From the NCBI GenBank assembly GCA_964464375.1, contig CAYXFU010000018.1, forward strand, positions 1-64,000: a stretch of DNA of 64,000 nt, given 5' to 3'. Positions 46,497 through 57,200 of the stretch are shown one piece after another. Source of the DNA: CAIOZA01 sp964464375. Lineage in GTDB: Bacteria > Bacteroidota > Ignavibacteria > Kapaibacteriales > UBA2268. Numbering within the stretch: the first letter of the stretch is position 1; each line of letters opens with the position of its first letter. Under the pieces are notes generated by a model. It worked only from the letters and a program-made list of their open reading frames with translations. It searched no databases and had not been told where the DNA came from. Made by a program: the position numbers and the translations under genes.

Positions 46497-46853
46497 TTAT
46501 TTTCCTACTTTGATAACATATTATAAAAATTAAATATTTACAAAATTAACAAATAAAAAATAGTTAATTCCATATTCACTTGAGTAAATAGACGAACTAA
46601 TCTCAAATATTGATAAAACATGCCGATAATACTGCCCAAAAACAATTATGATTGTAAATCGAAAAATCCGAATATGTCTAAAAATATCAATAATTTAGTA
46701 GAAAATTATTTGAGATTATTCTGATAATATTTTATATATTGTGAGGGCAAAAACAGTTTTTAATAAATAAACAATATATTATATTGTTTACCGTAGGAGT
46801 AAATATATATTCTTTTGCCAATGCAAATGCCATAGTCAATTTTGGAGAATTGT
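46497..46853. other. 357-bp divergent intergenic region
   Basis: Very AT-rich DNA between the divergent beta-propeller and arylsulfotransferase-like genes. It contains a perfect 10-bp inverted repeat, TAAACAATAT-att-ATATTGTTTA, at 46768-46790. No gene seen. Confidence 0.45.
46768..46790. promoter_or_regulatory. perfect inverted repeat, candidate operator
   Basis: 10-bp arms with a 3-base spacer, about 65 bases upstream of the ATG at 46854. Too AT-rich to be a stable terminator and not followed by a T-run, so an operator is the more natural reading. Confidence 0.4.
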
Positions 46854-49800
46854 ATGAAAAAATTTAAACTCTTTATTACTATATTCATATTCTTCCTTTC
46901 AATTAATAAAGGTTTTGCTCAGAACGTTACTGTATTCGATGTACCAAATCTGAACAATCCGGCACCGGGCTATATTTTTATTGCACCGATTGCAGAACAA
47001 GAGCTTGCGATTTTTGACAACTCAGGACATAAGGCTTATTCTAAGAATATTAATTTGGGCGTTATTGGGATAACTTCTTTAAGGGTTCTCGAGAATGGTT
47101 TAGTTGCTTTCTATGGAGATCCCGGCTGGAAGTGGTTTATAGCCAATAAGAATTTTGAAATTATTGATAGCATTGGAGCAACTTCGGGATTAAGAACAAA
47201 CTTCCATACTTTCCATATGTCTCCACAAGGTCACTATTTATTATTAGCTGACAATCCAAGAGTAATTGACATGACAAATGTCGTACCTAATGGTAGGCCT
47301 AATGTGAATTTATTTGATTTTGTAATTCAGGAATTTGATGAGAACAAAAAATTAGTATTTCAATGGGACTGTTATGATCACATTGATGTCCGAGATGCTA
47401 CAAGTGACTTTGATTTGACTACCATAGCTATCGATCCCTACCATATTAATCAGGTTATCTATGACAGTGATGGAAATATTCTCGTTAATTTCAGGAGTCT
47501 TGACGCAATCTACAAGATAAACCGATCAAATGGGAATATAATGTGGATCTGGGGTGGAAGTAAATCTCGCAGAAATCAGTTTACTTTTCTGAATGACACG
47601 ATTAATGGTTTTATTGGTTTTTCACATCAGCATGATCCTAAAAGATTAGAAAACGGTAATATTCTACTTTTCGACAATGCCGTTCTTAATCCCCAACACT
47701 CATCCAGAGCGGTTGAATATAGGATAGATGAAACCAATAAAACTGCTACAAAAGTTTGGGAATATTACTACCCAACTCCATTATTGGCTGAATTTATGGG
47801 TAATGCACAGCGGCTTCCCAACGGTAACACTTTTATTGGGTGGGGAGTAACTCCCGATTCAAGCCTTTCTACCATATCAGCCACTGAGGTTACTCCAGAT
47901 GGAAATATTGCCCTCGAATTTCGAATTCAAGGTTCGTGCTTCTATCAGGCTTTGAGATATGTTTACAAGATGGATGCAGTACTTTTGAACATTAGTACCA
48001 CAGGGAATAAATCATTCAATGATGCAAAGAATACAACTGGAGTTAGCATCAACTTAAATTCATTAACCGGTTCCGGTTTTACTTCAGTTGAAAAGCATGC
48101 TTATGAACCTTATAATATGTCATTTACATCTACAAAACCATGTTTCAATCTTCCTTACAGATGGGTTATTAATAATACCGGAATAACTGATTTTACAGGT
48201 AAATTGTCCTTCGATTTGAGTACAATCCCAGATCTTAAACATAAATCTGACCTTAAATTATATTGGAGAAATAAAGAGAACACAGGAACTTTCTCGCTTA
48301 TAAATGCCACTTATAATTTTACCACGAACAAACTCGAAGCCGATATAACCAGGTTTGGTGAGTTTATGCTGGCTTACAATATATTATATCCTCCAACACT
48401 CACATTTCCAAGAGATGACACTACTCAGGTTCAAGTATCCACGTTGCTAAAATGGAGCAGATCGTCTTTAAAGGAAAAATATCGATTGCAAGTATCCACT
48501 ACACCTAATTATTCAAGTCCGATCATAGACAGTTTGGATATTGAAGAAAATCAGTTCGAACTATCAAATTTAGATAATTACACTAACTATTATTGGAGGC
48601 TAAAAGTATTTACTAATGCCTGTGAAAGCAACTGGACTTACTCAAATTCATTTAGAACCATTATCGGAACTCCTAATCAGATATTTCCAGTTGACAATTA
48701 TATCGATCAGCCTTTGGAAGGTACTATAAAATGGGCATCAGTTAAAGGAGCCGATAAATATAAAATTCAGATTTCAAAGGATACATCTTTCAAGAAACTA
48801 CTGATAGATTCTATAATTGCTAATAACACTTTTTATAATTATTCTAATTTCCAATATAATACCAATTACTTCTGGAGAGTGTCGGCTGGTACTTTCAGCA
48901 AATTTGGTGCATGGTCTGCAAAATGGATGTTTTCTACATATTTAGGCAAAGTTGCTCTAAAGCTTCCAGTCAATCACGATGTCGGAATTCAGATAAATGG
49001 TAATATCGAATGGAATTTTCTTCCAGTTGCTAAATCATATAGAGTTCAGTTGTGTAAAGATACAATTTTTGATGATAATATCGCTGATGTTGATGCCATC
49101 AAAGCAACAACTTTCTCCTTCAGTGATCTGGAAAAATCTACTCAGTATTTCTGGAGAGTTCTTGCAACTGACAATATTTCCAAGAGTGAGTGGTCGGACA
49201 TCTGGAGATTCTGGACCATATTCCCTCAGCCAATTCTTCAACAACCTGAGAACAACAGCACCAATACTGCTATTAATGGACAGTTAACTTGGAAACCTGT
49301 TCCAACGGCTTCAACATATAAAGTCCAGTTATCCACAGACCCGGATTTTATCAATGTGATTCAGAATCAGGAAACTTATTACCCGATAATGAAATATTCC
49401 GGACTCGAATTTGAAAAGCCTTATTTCTGGCGTGTAAAGGCGGCTAACGGAACACTTGAGAGTGATTGGTCGGACATATTCACTTTCAGTTCTCAACCTA
49501 AAGATTTGTTGCTTAGTCCCATTATTGTCTATCCCAAGAATGAAGAATTCAAGATACCATTAAATCCTGAAATAACTTGGAATGAAGCATATAGTGCTGA
49601 TTCCTATGATATTCAAATTGCTACTGACCCAGCGTTCAAAACAATAGCAAAAACTGTTGAAGATATTACCCTTAATAAATACCAGGTCAAAGATTTAGAT
49701 TATAATATATTCTATTATATCAAAATCAGGTCAAAGAATGCTAAAAGGACTAGTGACTGGTCAAATCCAATCAGATTTACAACCTGGCTTAAAATGCCAA

Positions 49801-50357
49801 AAGTTATCTATCCATTGGACAATGACACTAACAGCGTTATCACTAATATTTTCAAATGGGAAGAAACACCCGATGCAAGGTATTATTATCTTCAGGTGGC
49901 TCATGATAAAGATTTTGAAGATTTAGTTATTGATCAGGACAATCTGGAAAACACTCAATTCGATTTCACGGGCATGCTCGACGGGGTTTATTATTACTGG
50001 CATGTAGCTACATTGAACAATGTTAATTCTAGCGATTGGACTCCTACAGGAACTATCAAAATGCTTCTTAATGTAAACGTAAAGGTGAATCTCGAATGCA
50101 TAGATTCATTCAGCGTGTATCCAATTCCGGTAACATCAGATTCCAAGGTAAGTCTTAGACTGTCAAAGCCTGAATTTGTGACTCTTGAACTTATCAATGA
50201 GGTCGGCGAGGTGTTATTATCAATTATGAGCCAGCAATTGGAAAGTGGAGATTATATCTATGATCTTCCAATCGTTAATTTGTCATCCGGGGTTTATTAT
50301 TGCCGCTTAATGACTGAAAATGGAGTTATGATCAAAAAATTACAGATAGTTAAATAG
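46854..50357 (+). CDS. arylsulfotransferase-like / FN3-like repeat / T9SS fusion protein
   Basis: 1167-residue exported protein. A TTG at 46842 is in frame, but the ATG at 46854, six bases after GGAG, starts a normal signal peptide (MKKFKLFITIFIFFLSINKGFAQ). Residues about 35-370 resemble the arylsulfotransferase (ASST) propeller: FHTFHMSPQGHYLLLADNPR, AIDPYHINQVIYDSDGNILVNFRSLDAIYKINR, WIWGG, FSHQHDPKRLENGNILLFDN. The spaced His/Arg residues recall the AssT active site. A linker domain (about 375-515) precedes six or seven beta-sandwich repeats of about 90 residues, each with 'L-x-W-x-x-x-x-x-A-x-x-Y-x-x-Q-x-S/A-x-D' and 'Y-Y/F-W-R-V'. A type A T9SS domain closes it (VYPIPVTSDSKVSLRL ... SGVYYCRLMTENGVMIKKLQIVK). 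Enzymatic activity is not certain. Confidence 0.8.
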   Translation: MKKFKLFITIFIFFLSINKGFAQNVTVFDVPNLNNPAPGYIFIAPIAEQELAIFDNSGHKAYSKNINLGVIGITSLRVLENGLVAFYGDPGWKWFIANKNFEIIDSIGATSGLRTNFHTFHMSPQGHYLLLADNPRVIDMTNVVPNGRPNVNLFDFVIQEFDENKKLVFQWDCYDHIDVRDATSDFDLTTIAIDPYHINQVIYDSDGNILVNFRSLDAIYKINRSNGNIMWIWGGSKSRRNQFTFLNDTINGFIGFSHQHDPKRLENGNILLFDNAVLNPQHSSRAVEYRIDETNKTATKVWEYYYPTPLLAEFMGNAQRLPNGNTFIGWGVTPDSSLSTISATEVTPDGNIALEFRIQGSCFYQALRYVYKMDAVLLNISTTGNKSFNDAKNTTGVSINLNSLTGSGFTSVEKHAYEPYNMSFTSTKPCFNLPYRWVINNTGITDFTGKLSFDLSTIPDLKHKSDLKLYWRNKENTGTFSLINATYNFTTNKLEADITRFGEFMLAYNILYPPTLTFPRDDTTQVQVSTLLKWSRSSLKEKYRLQVSTTPNYSSPIIDSLDIEENQFELSNLDNYTNYYWRLKVFTNACESNWTYSNSFRTIIGTPNQIFPVDNYIDQPLEGTIKWASVKGADKYKIQISKDTSFKKLLIDSIIANNTFYNYSNFQYNTNYFWRVSAGTFSKFGAWSAKWMFSTYLGKVALKLPVNHDVGIQINGNIEWNFLPVAKSYRVQLCKDTIFDDNIADVDAIKATTFSFSDLEKSTQYFWRVLATDNISKSEWSDIWRFWTIFPQPILQQPENNSTNTAINGQLTWKPVPTASTYKVQLSTDPDFINVIQNQETYYPIMKYSGLEFEKPYFWRVKAANGTLESDWSDIFTFSSQPKDLLLSPIIVYPKNEEFKIPLNPEITWNEAYSADSYDIQIATDPAFKTIAKTVEDITLNKYQVKDLDYNIFYYIKIRSKNAKRTSDWSNPIRFTTWLKMPKVIYPLDNDTNSVITNIFKWEETPDARYYYLQVAHDKDFEDLVIDQDNLENTQFDFTGMLDGVYYYWHVATLNNVNSSDWTPTGTIKMLLNVNVKVNLECIDSFSVYPIPVTSDSKVSLRLSKPEFVTLELINEVGEVLLSIMSQQLESGDYIYDLPIVNLSSGVYYCRLMTENGVMIKKLQIVK

Positions 50358-50375
50358 AAACGCAAAAGTTATAAG

Positions 50376-50412
50376 AAAAAAGAGCGTGATTATTTATATG
50401 ATCAGGCTCTTT
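50376..50412 (+). terminator. terminator-like hairpin
   Basis: AAAGAGCGTGAT / ATCAGGCTCTTT with one mismatch, about 20 bases after the stop of the ASST-like gene. The tail has only a short T tract. Confidence 0.6.
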
Positions 50413-50581
50413 CAAATTTAGATTAAACTACCATCTAGTACTACTTCATAAGGTGATCATCTCTCTTCTAATTAAAAAAAGAATACTATGAATACTTGAA
50501 TATTATTACTATTTTAGCGTATATTAATTTTAATAATCAGATAATCAACCTATTTTTAAATTGTAATACGGTGGAGATGCT

Positions 50582-53500
50582 ATGAAAAAGTTACTCTGTC
50601 TCTGTATTTTAGTTATTGTATTTATCTTTTCTCAAATCTCAATTGGCTACGCTCAGACTTGGAAGGAAATGATAGATAGTACAATTGCTTATCAAAAAAC
50701 GAAAGACTTTTCTGTTGCACTTAAATGGGCTTATCGTGCTGAAGTACTGGCAAAAAAAGAATTTGGAGAGCTTGACTCTAATTATACCAACAGTCTTTTA
50801 TATATATATTCTACTTTTTTTGCAATGTATAACGTAGATAGTGCGATACATTATTGTGAAATATCATTGGAGATCAATAGAAAAATCTACCCGAAAGGTC
50901 ATACCAATTTATTAAAAAATAATTCCTGGCTGGCATATCTTTACTACGCATCCGGTAAGATGGAAAAAGCAGCTGAATTATATAAAGATGGTCTGGGGAT
51001 CATGAAGCAAATGCATGAAGGAGACGACCCGAATTTAGCTAATGCTATGAATGATTTAGCTCAAATTTACAACCAAATGGGCAAGTTTACCGAAGCAGAG
51101 CCTTTATTAATTGCTTCTTACGAAATGAACAGGCGTCTGCATAAAAAAGATCACATCGATCTGGCTCGTTCTATAAATGGTCTTGCGTCTTTCTATACAG
51201 ATAGAGGTCGGTTCACGGAAGCTGAACCTTTATATAATGAGGCATTAGAGATGAGGAGGCGTTTGTTCCAAGGGGATCATCCGGATATAGCTAACTCACT
51301 TAATAATTTGGGCTATTTCTACGAGCTAAGGGGAAAATATAATGAAGCTGAACCAATTTACAAAGAATCTCTTGAGATGAAAAGACGACTTTATAAAGGA
51401 GATCACCCGAATGTTGCAACTACCCTAAGTAATTTGAGTCTATATTATTTCGAGAGGGGTCGTTATACCGAAGCCGAACCATTTTATAAAGAAGCCCTCG
51501 AGATGAGAAGGAGGCTCTTTAAAGGAGATAATCCGGATCTCTCTACCTCGCTCAACAACATAGCCGCCTTCTACAACGACAGAGGATATTATTCAGAAGC
51601 AGAGCCATTTTATGTCGAAGCTCTCGAAATGAATAAACGAATTTATAAAAACGACCACCCAAATTTAGCTGGTTCATATTTAAGTATGGCTTATTTTTAT
51701 ATTGGCAGAGGACGTTATGCCGAGGCTGAGCCATTGTTAATAAACTCTCTAGAAATGTACAGGCGTTTATATAAATTAGATCATCCGAATCTGGTGGCAG
51801 CAATTAATAACACCGCTATGTTTTATAATGATATGGGCAGGTACGATAAAGCAGAGGCTTTATATAAGGAATCACTGGAGATGAACAGGCGATTGTATAA
51901 AATTGATAATATAAGTCTGGCTGTTGCTATTAATAATATGGCATATTTTTATGAAGGCAGGGAACGATATGCTGACGCTGAGCCTTTATTTAATGAAGCC
52001 CTCGAGATGAGAAGGAGGCTTTTTAAAGGAGATCAACCGGATCTTGCAACATCCATCAGTAATCTAGGAGGGCTATATGAAGATCTGCAAGAATATGAAA
52101 AAGCAGAACCTTTATATAAAGAGGGTCTAGCGATGAGAAAAAGGTTGTTTAATTCTCCACACCCGGCAATTGCGCAATCCCTGAATATATTGGCAACTTT
52201 TTATTTCGGGCAAAGTCGATATACCGAGGCTGAACCTTTATATAAAGAAGCATTGGAAATGAGAAGGAAATTGTATAATTCGGACCATCAAGAGCTATCA
52301 AGATCAATTAAATGGACTGCAAGATTTTACGAAGACCTGTCCCGCTATTTTGAAGCTGAGACATTATTCATTGAAGGTCTTCAGGTCAACATCAATATGC
52401 TTAATAATTATTTTCCATCGCTTTCCGAAAAGGAGAAAAAACAATTCTGGAACATAGTTAGTAATGATTTCCAATGGTTCAACAATTTTGGAATCCACCG
52501 GTATTCTGAGAACAAGAAAATATCAGGCCATATGTATGATTTTCAGCTATATTCCAAATCGCTACTCTTAAATTCATCGAGCAGGATTAAAAACCGGATT
52601 TTAAATTCAGGTGATTCAGCATTGGTTTCACAATACCAGAGATGGTCAGATATTAAAGAATATCTAGTGAAATTATATAAAATGTCGAACGATGAATTGA
52701 AGAAAAAAAACCTTAACCTCGATTCGATCGAAACGATTGCCAATAACCTAGAGAAGGAACTTTCTCTGAAATCTGAAGCTTTCAAACAAAGCTTCGAGAA
52801 AAAGAAGGTGACATGGAAATCAATTCAAACACTCTTAAAACCAGATGAAGCTGCCGTTGAGGTAGTCAGGTTTAGATATAAGGATAAAAAAAGATTCACC
52901 GATACAATTTATTATGCTTTCCTGATAGTTACAGATCAAACTGAAGAGCATCCTGATTTAGTTGTATTAGAGAATGGAAATGAACTGGAAAATGAGTTCT
53001 ATACAGAATATAGGAATAACACTAAAAATAGGCTTGAGGATAAGAAATCATTCGATAGATATTGGTCAAAACTATATGAAAAGACAAAAGGATATAAAAG
53101 GATATTCTTCTCTGCTGATGGTGTTTATAACAAGCTTAATCCTTCTACTTTCAAGCTTCCTGATGGAAAATTCCTGATTGATGTTCAGGATATTCAGCAA
53201 GTAAACACTACAAAAGACTTGCTTACAGGATATTACCAGACCAAACAAGAAAGCAATATCTATAACAGTGCCCTTTTAATCGGAAATCCAAATTTTTCCC
53301 TTTCTGAAGAGCAGGTTCAGCAAGCCAGCAGAAAGATTCGCGGCAACAAGGAAGAAGAAAAATCCTATGAATCGTTAGCAAGTACTCGTGGAATTAATCT
53401 AACAAAACTACCGGGAACAGAAAAGGAAATCAATGATATTGAGAAGTTTCTTAAAGGAAGAAATTGGATTGTGAATAGCTATCTGGGAGATAGTGCTTTG

Positions 53501-54049
53501 AAGACTGCCGTAACCACTGCAAACAACCCAAGAGTACTGCATATAGCCACACACGGCTTATTCCTCGAAGATGTTAAGCGGGAATCAAAAGGAATTTTTG
53601 GTTTTGATGAGAAAAAGATGATTGAAAATCCTCTTCTAAGATCAGGTTTATTCTTCACAGGAGCAGATAATTATCTGAAAAAAGAAAATCCTAACTTAAA
53701 TGATGCGGAAGACAATGGACTTCTTACTGCCTACGAAGCCATGAATCTTGATTTGGACAAGACAGAGCTTGTAGTTCTTTCAGCCTGTGAAACAGGACTA
53801 GGTGAGATACAAAACGGCGAAGGAGTATTTGGTTTGAGAAGAGCCTTCCAGCAAGCCGGTGCCAAGACAATCATGATGTCCCTCTGGAAAGTAAATGATG
53901 ATGCAACTCAACAGCTAATGAGCTCTTTCTACAAGAACTGGGTAACCGGAATGACCAAGCGAGATGCATTCAGCAAAGCCCAGCAGGAAGTAAGAACCAA
54001 ATACAAAGATCCATACTATTGGGGTGCTTTTGTCATGGTGGGTGAGTAA
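50582..54049 (+). CDS. secreted TPR-CHAT putative protease, copy 1
   Basis: 1155-residue protein. Signal peptide about 1-25 (ISIGYAQ), then at least eleven near-regular 42-residue TPR units (about 129-620) of the kinesin-light-chain type, consensus 'E-A-E-P-L-Y-K-E-A-L-E-M-R-R-R-L-x-K-G-D-H-P'. A helical linker (SEKEKKQFWN ..., 625-800) leads to a C-terminal CHAT domain (about 800-1155). The caspase-like dyad is intact: His991 in HIATHG and Cys1069 in SACETG. The C-terminus AQQEVRTKYKDPYYWGAFVMVGE is typical of CHAT proteins. CHAT domains are caspase-related peptidases; export to the periplasm is inferred from the signal peptide. A paralogue follows 208 bases downstream. Confidence 0.9.
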   Translation: MKKLLCLCILVIVFIFSQISIGYAQTWKEMIDSTIAYQKTKDFSVALKWAYRAEVLAKKEFGELDSNYTNSLLYIYSTFFAMYNVDSAIHYCEISLEINRKIYPKGHTNLLKNNSWLAYLYYASGKMEKAAELYKDGLGIMKQMHEGDDPNLANAMNDLAQIYNQMGKFTEAEPLLIASYEMNRRLHKKDHIDLARSINGLASFYTDRGRFTEAEPLYNEALEMRRRLFQGDHPDIANSLNNLGYFYELRGKYNEAEPIYKESLEMKRRLYKGDHPNVATTLSNLSLYYFERGRYTEAEPFYKEALEMRRRLFKGDNPDLSTSLNNIAAFYNDRGYYSEAEPFYVEALEMNKRIYKNDHPNLAGSYLSMAYFYIGRGRYAEAEPLLINSLEMYRRLYKLDHPNLVAAINNTAMFYNDMGRYDKAEALYKESLEMNRRLYKIDNISLAVAINNMAYFYEGRERYADAEPLFNEALEMRRRLFKGDQPDLATSISNLGGLYEDLQEYEKAEPLYKEGLAMRKRLFNSPHPAIAQSLNILATFYFGQSRYTEAEPLYKEALEMRRKLYNSDHQELSRSIKWTARFYEDLSRYFEAETLFIEGLQVNINMLNNYFPSLSEKEKKQFWNIVSNDFQWFNNFGIHRYSENKKISGHMYDFQLYSKSLLLNSSSRIKNRILNSGDSALVSQYQRWSDIKEYLVKLYKMSNDELKKKNLNLDSIETIANNLEKELSLKSEAFKQSFEKKKVTWKSIQTLLKPDEAAVEVVRFRYKDKKRFTDTIYYAFLIVTDQTEEHPDLVVLENGNELENEFYTEYRNNTKNRLEDKKSFDRYWSKLYEKTKGYKRIFFSADGVYNKLNPSTFKLPDGKFLIDVQDIQQVNTTKDLLTGYYQTKQESNIYNSALLIGNPNFSLSEEQVQQASRKIRGNKEEEKSYESLASTRGINLTKLPGTEKEINDIEKFLKGRNWIVNSYLGDSALKTAVTTANNPRVLHIATHGLFLEDVKRESKGIFGFDEKKMIENPLLRSGLFFTGADNYLKKENPNLNDAEDNGLLTAYEAMNLDLDKTELVVLSACETGLGEIQNGEGVFGLRRAFQQAGAKTIMMSLWKVNDDATQQLMSSFYKNWVTGMTKRDAFSKAQQEVRTKYKDPYYWGAFVMVGE

Positions 54050-54101
54050 GATAATTAAGAATTAAGAATTAAAAAGAATTTAAGAAGGATAGAGAGTTAC
54101 A

Positions 54102-54126
54102 AAAGCCTGATAGTAGAATCAGGCTT
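54102..54126 (+). terminator. hairpin between the TPR-CHAT genes
   Basis: AAAGCCTGAT / ATCAGGCTTT stem with a five-base loop, about 50 bases after the first gene; the tail is not T-rich. It may separate transcription of the two paralogues. Confidence 0.5.
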
Positions 54127-54257
54127 TGTGTTATTAAATGGGCACTGTTCTTACTCAAATAGCTTTAAATAAAAAAAATTAGTTAAAACAAAATAAAATT
54201 TTAGTATAATCGAATTAATTAAAACAATACTTTCGTTTATAATAAGGAAATCATATT

Positions 54258-57200
54258 TTGAATAAATTAATACTCATTTCACTATTATGGATATTTTTAT
54301 CTCTAACAAGCGTTAATGCTCAAAGCTGGAAAGAGCTGATGGATAGCTCAAAAGCCTTGCAAGCAAAGAAAGAACCCAAAGCTGCATTTGAATTGGCTGA
54401 AAAAGCTCTTTATATTGCAGAAAAGCAATACGGTAAGTCTGATACTAATTATGCAGATAATCTTTTTTTATTGGCTGATTTGTATGATGATATGGATAAT
54501 GATGAAAAAGCTATTGAATTTGGAATCCAATCATTAGAATTGAATAAAAAATACTTCAAAACTGAGAATATGAAAATAGCCGATATTAACTCCAGTATTG
54601 CGTATTGGTGTGAGAAACAAAGGAATTATGAGAAGGCAGAACCTTTCTTTTTAGAAGCATTGGTTATCAATAGACGTTTCTTCAAAGGTGACCATCCAGA
54701 TCTGGCAGGCATTATTGATTATTTGGCAAATAATTACTTTGCAAGAAGTAATTTCAAATCTGCAGAACCTTTATATAAAGAAGCACTAGAGATGAGGAGG
54801 CGTATATTCAAGGGTGACAACCCAGAGTTGGCAAAAAGTATAAATAATCTGGCATTTCTATTTAATGCGATAGCCGATTATGATCAAGCTGAACCACTTT
54901 ATAAAGAAGCATTAGAGATGAAAAGGCGTATATATAAGAACGATGAACCAGATTTAGGACTTAGCTTAAATAATATGGCATACTTTTACGATTCAAAAGG
55001 AGATTACATAAAGGCTGAGCCTTATTTCAATGAAGCATTAGAGATGACAAGACGTATCTATAAAACTGATCATCCTAATTTAGCAGTTAGTTTACTTAAT
55101 ATGGCACATTTTTACATAGGAATAAACAATCTAAAACTTGCGGAACCTCTATTAAAAGAAGGTGTAGACATGAGTAGACGTATCTATAAAATTGATAATT
55201 CCAAATTGGCTGATTGTTTATTAATGATGGCTTCCTTTTATTTATCAGAAGGTGATTATAAAATGGCAGAGTCTTTATTCATTGAATCTCTTGAGATGAC
55301 AAGACGTTTATTTAAGCATGATCATCTTGATCTAGCTAGGAGTATTGATAAATTAGGACAATTTTACAGTGACAGATGTAATTATTCTAAAGCTGAAAGT
55401 CTCTTGAAAGAAGCATTAGAAATGAAAAGACGAATACTTAAAAATGATCATCCGGATATAGTAATTACTTTGAACAATATTGCAAATATTTATCTTTTAA
55501 GAGATGATTTTGAACTAGCTGAGCCTCTTTTTAAAGAGGCACTACAGATGTCAAGACGTTCATATCATGGTGATCAACCTAATATAGCTACATCTATTAA
55601 TAATTTGGCTGTCTTTTTCTATAAAAAAGGAGATTATATTCAGGCTGAACCATTATTCCTAGAATCTTTAAGAATGACAAGAAATATTTACAAAAATGAC
55701 CATCCCGATTTATCTAATAGCATTAGTAATATAGCTGATTTCTATGATATGAAAGATGATGTCAACCTTGCTGAACCTATGTTTAAGGAAGCAATGGATA
55801 GTTATAAAAATATGATTAATAACTACTTCCCATCTTTATCAGAAAAAGAAAAAAAACATTTTTGGAACACAATGAGTTATAAATTTGAAAGATTCAATCA
55901 GTTTGCTGTAAAAAGATATATAGAGAAACCTTTAGCAACTTGTAGTATGTTTGATCTGCAACTATATACAAAAGCACTTCTATTCAATTCAACAAGTAAA
56001 ATAAAAAGAAGAATTCAAAATTCTAATGATATAGAATTAATAGAGAAGAATAAAGAACTATCTTCTAAAAAGGAATTACTTGTCAAACTATATTCTATGT
56101 CAGATGAAACTAGAAAAACTAAGGGGTTTAACATTGATTCAATTGAGAAAGTTTCAAATGATCTGGAAAAAGAACTAAGTCTGAGATCTGAATTATATAT
56201 GCAAAATTATGAGAAAAAGAAAATCAACTGGCGTTCTATTCAAACAATTCTACAACCCGGTGAAGCAGCAGTAGAGGTTGTTAGATTCAGATATAGAGAA
56301 AAAAATAAATTTACAGATAGCGTTTGTTATGCTTTCCTTATAGTAAGCGATAAGACTGAAGATCATCCGGACCTGGTTGTTTTAGAAAATGGAAATGACT
56401 TGGAAAATATGCATTATAATAACTATCGTAAGATGATTAAAGAGAAAAAAAACGATTCTGCTTCATTCCAAATTTTTTGGGGAAAAGTTTATAGTAAGCT
56501 CAAAGGGTATAAAAAAATATACTTCTCAGCGGATGGTATTTATAACAAACTGAATCCGGCTACCCTTCTTATTCCAAATGGTAAGTACCTATTAGAAGAA
56601 CAGGATATTCAACAAGTTAATAGTACCAAAGACATTATAATAGGATATTATCAGACAAAGCAGGAGAGTAATATATTCAATAGTGCTGTATTAATAGGTA
56701 ATCCGAATTTCTCGCTCTCAGAATCATTGGTTAGGGAATCTAGTAAAAAAATTAGAGATCAAAAGGATGAAGATTATAGTTATGAACTAATGGCAAGCAC
56801 TAGAGGTATTGAATTAAATCGTCTTCCTGGAACAGAACAAGAGATAAAAGACATTGAAAAATTTCTAAAAGATAAAAAGTGGGAAGTTAATAGTTTCGTT
56901 GGCGACATGGCACTAAAGACTGCCGTAAAAACAGCAAAAAATCCAAGAGTTTTACATATTGCTACTCACGGTATGTTCCTTGAAGATGTTAGGCTAGAAA
57001 ACAAAGAAACATTCGGTTTTGAAACACAAAAGGTGATTGATAATCCATTGCTTAGATCAGGACTTTTCTTTACTGGTGCAGACAATTATTTGAAATCTGA
57101 AACGGACAAACCTGTTGGTGATGAAAATGGTCTTTTAACGGCTTATGAAGCAATGAACCTGGATCTGGACAAAACTGAACTAGTAGTTCTCTCAGCCTGT

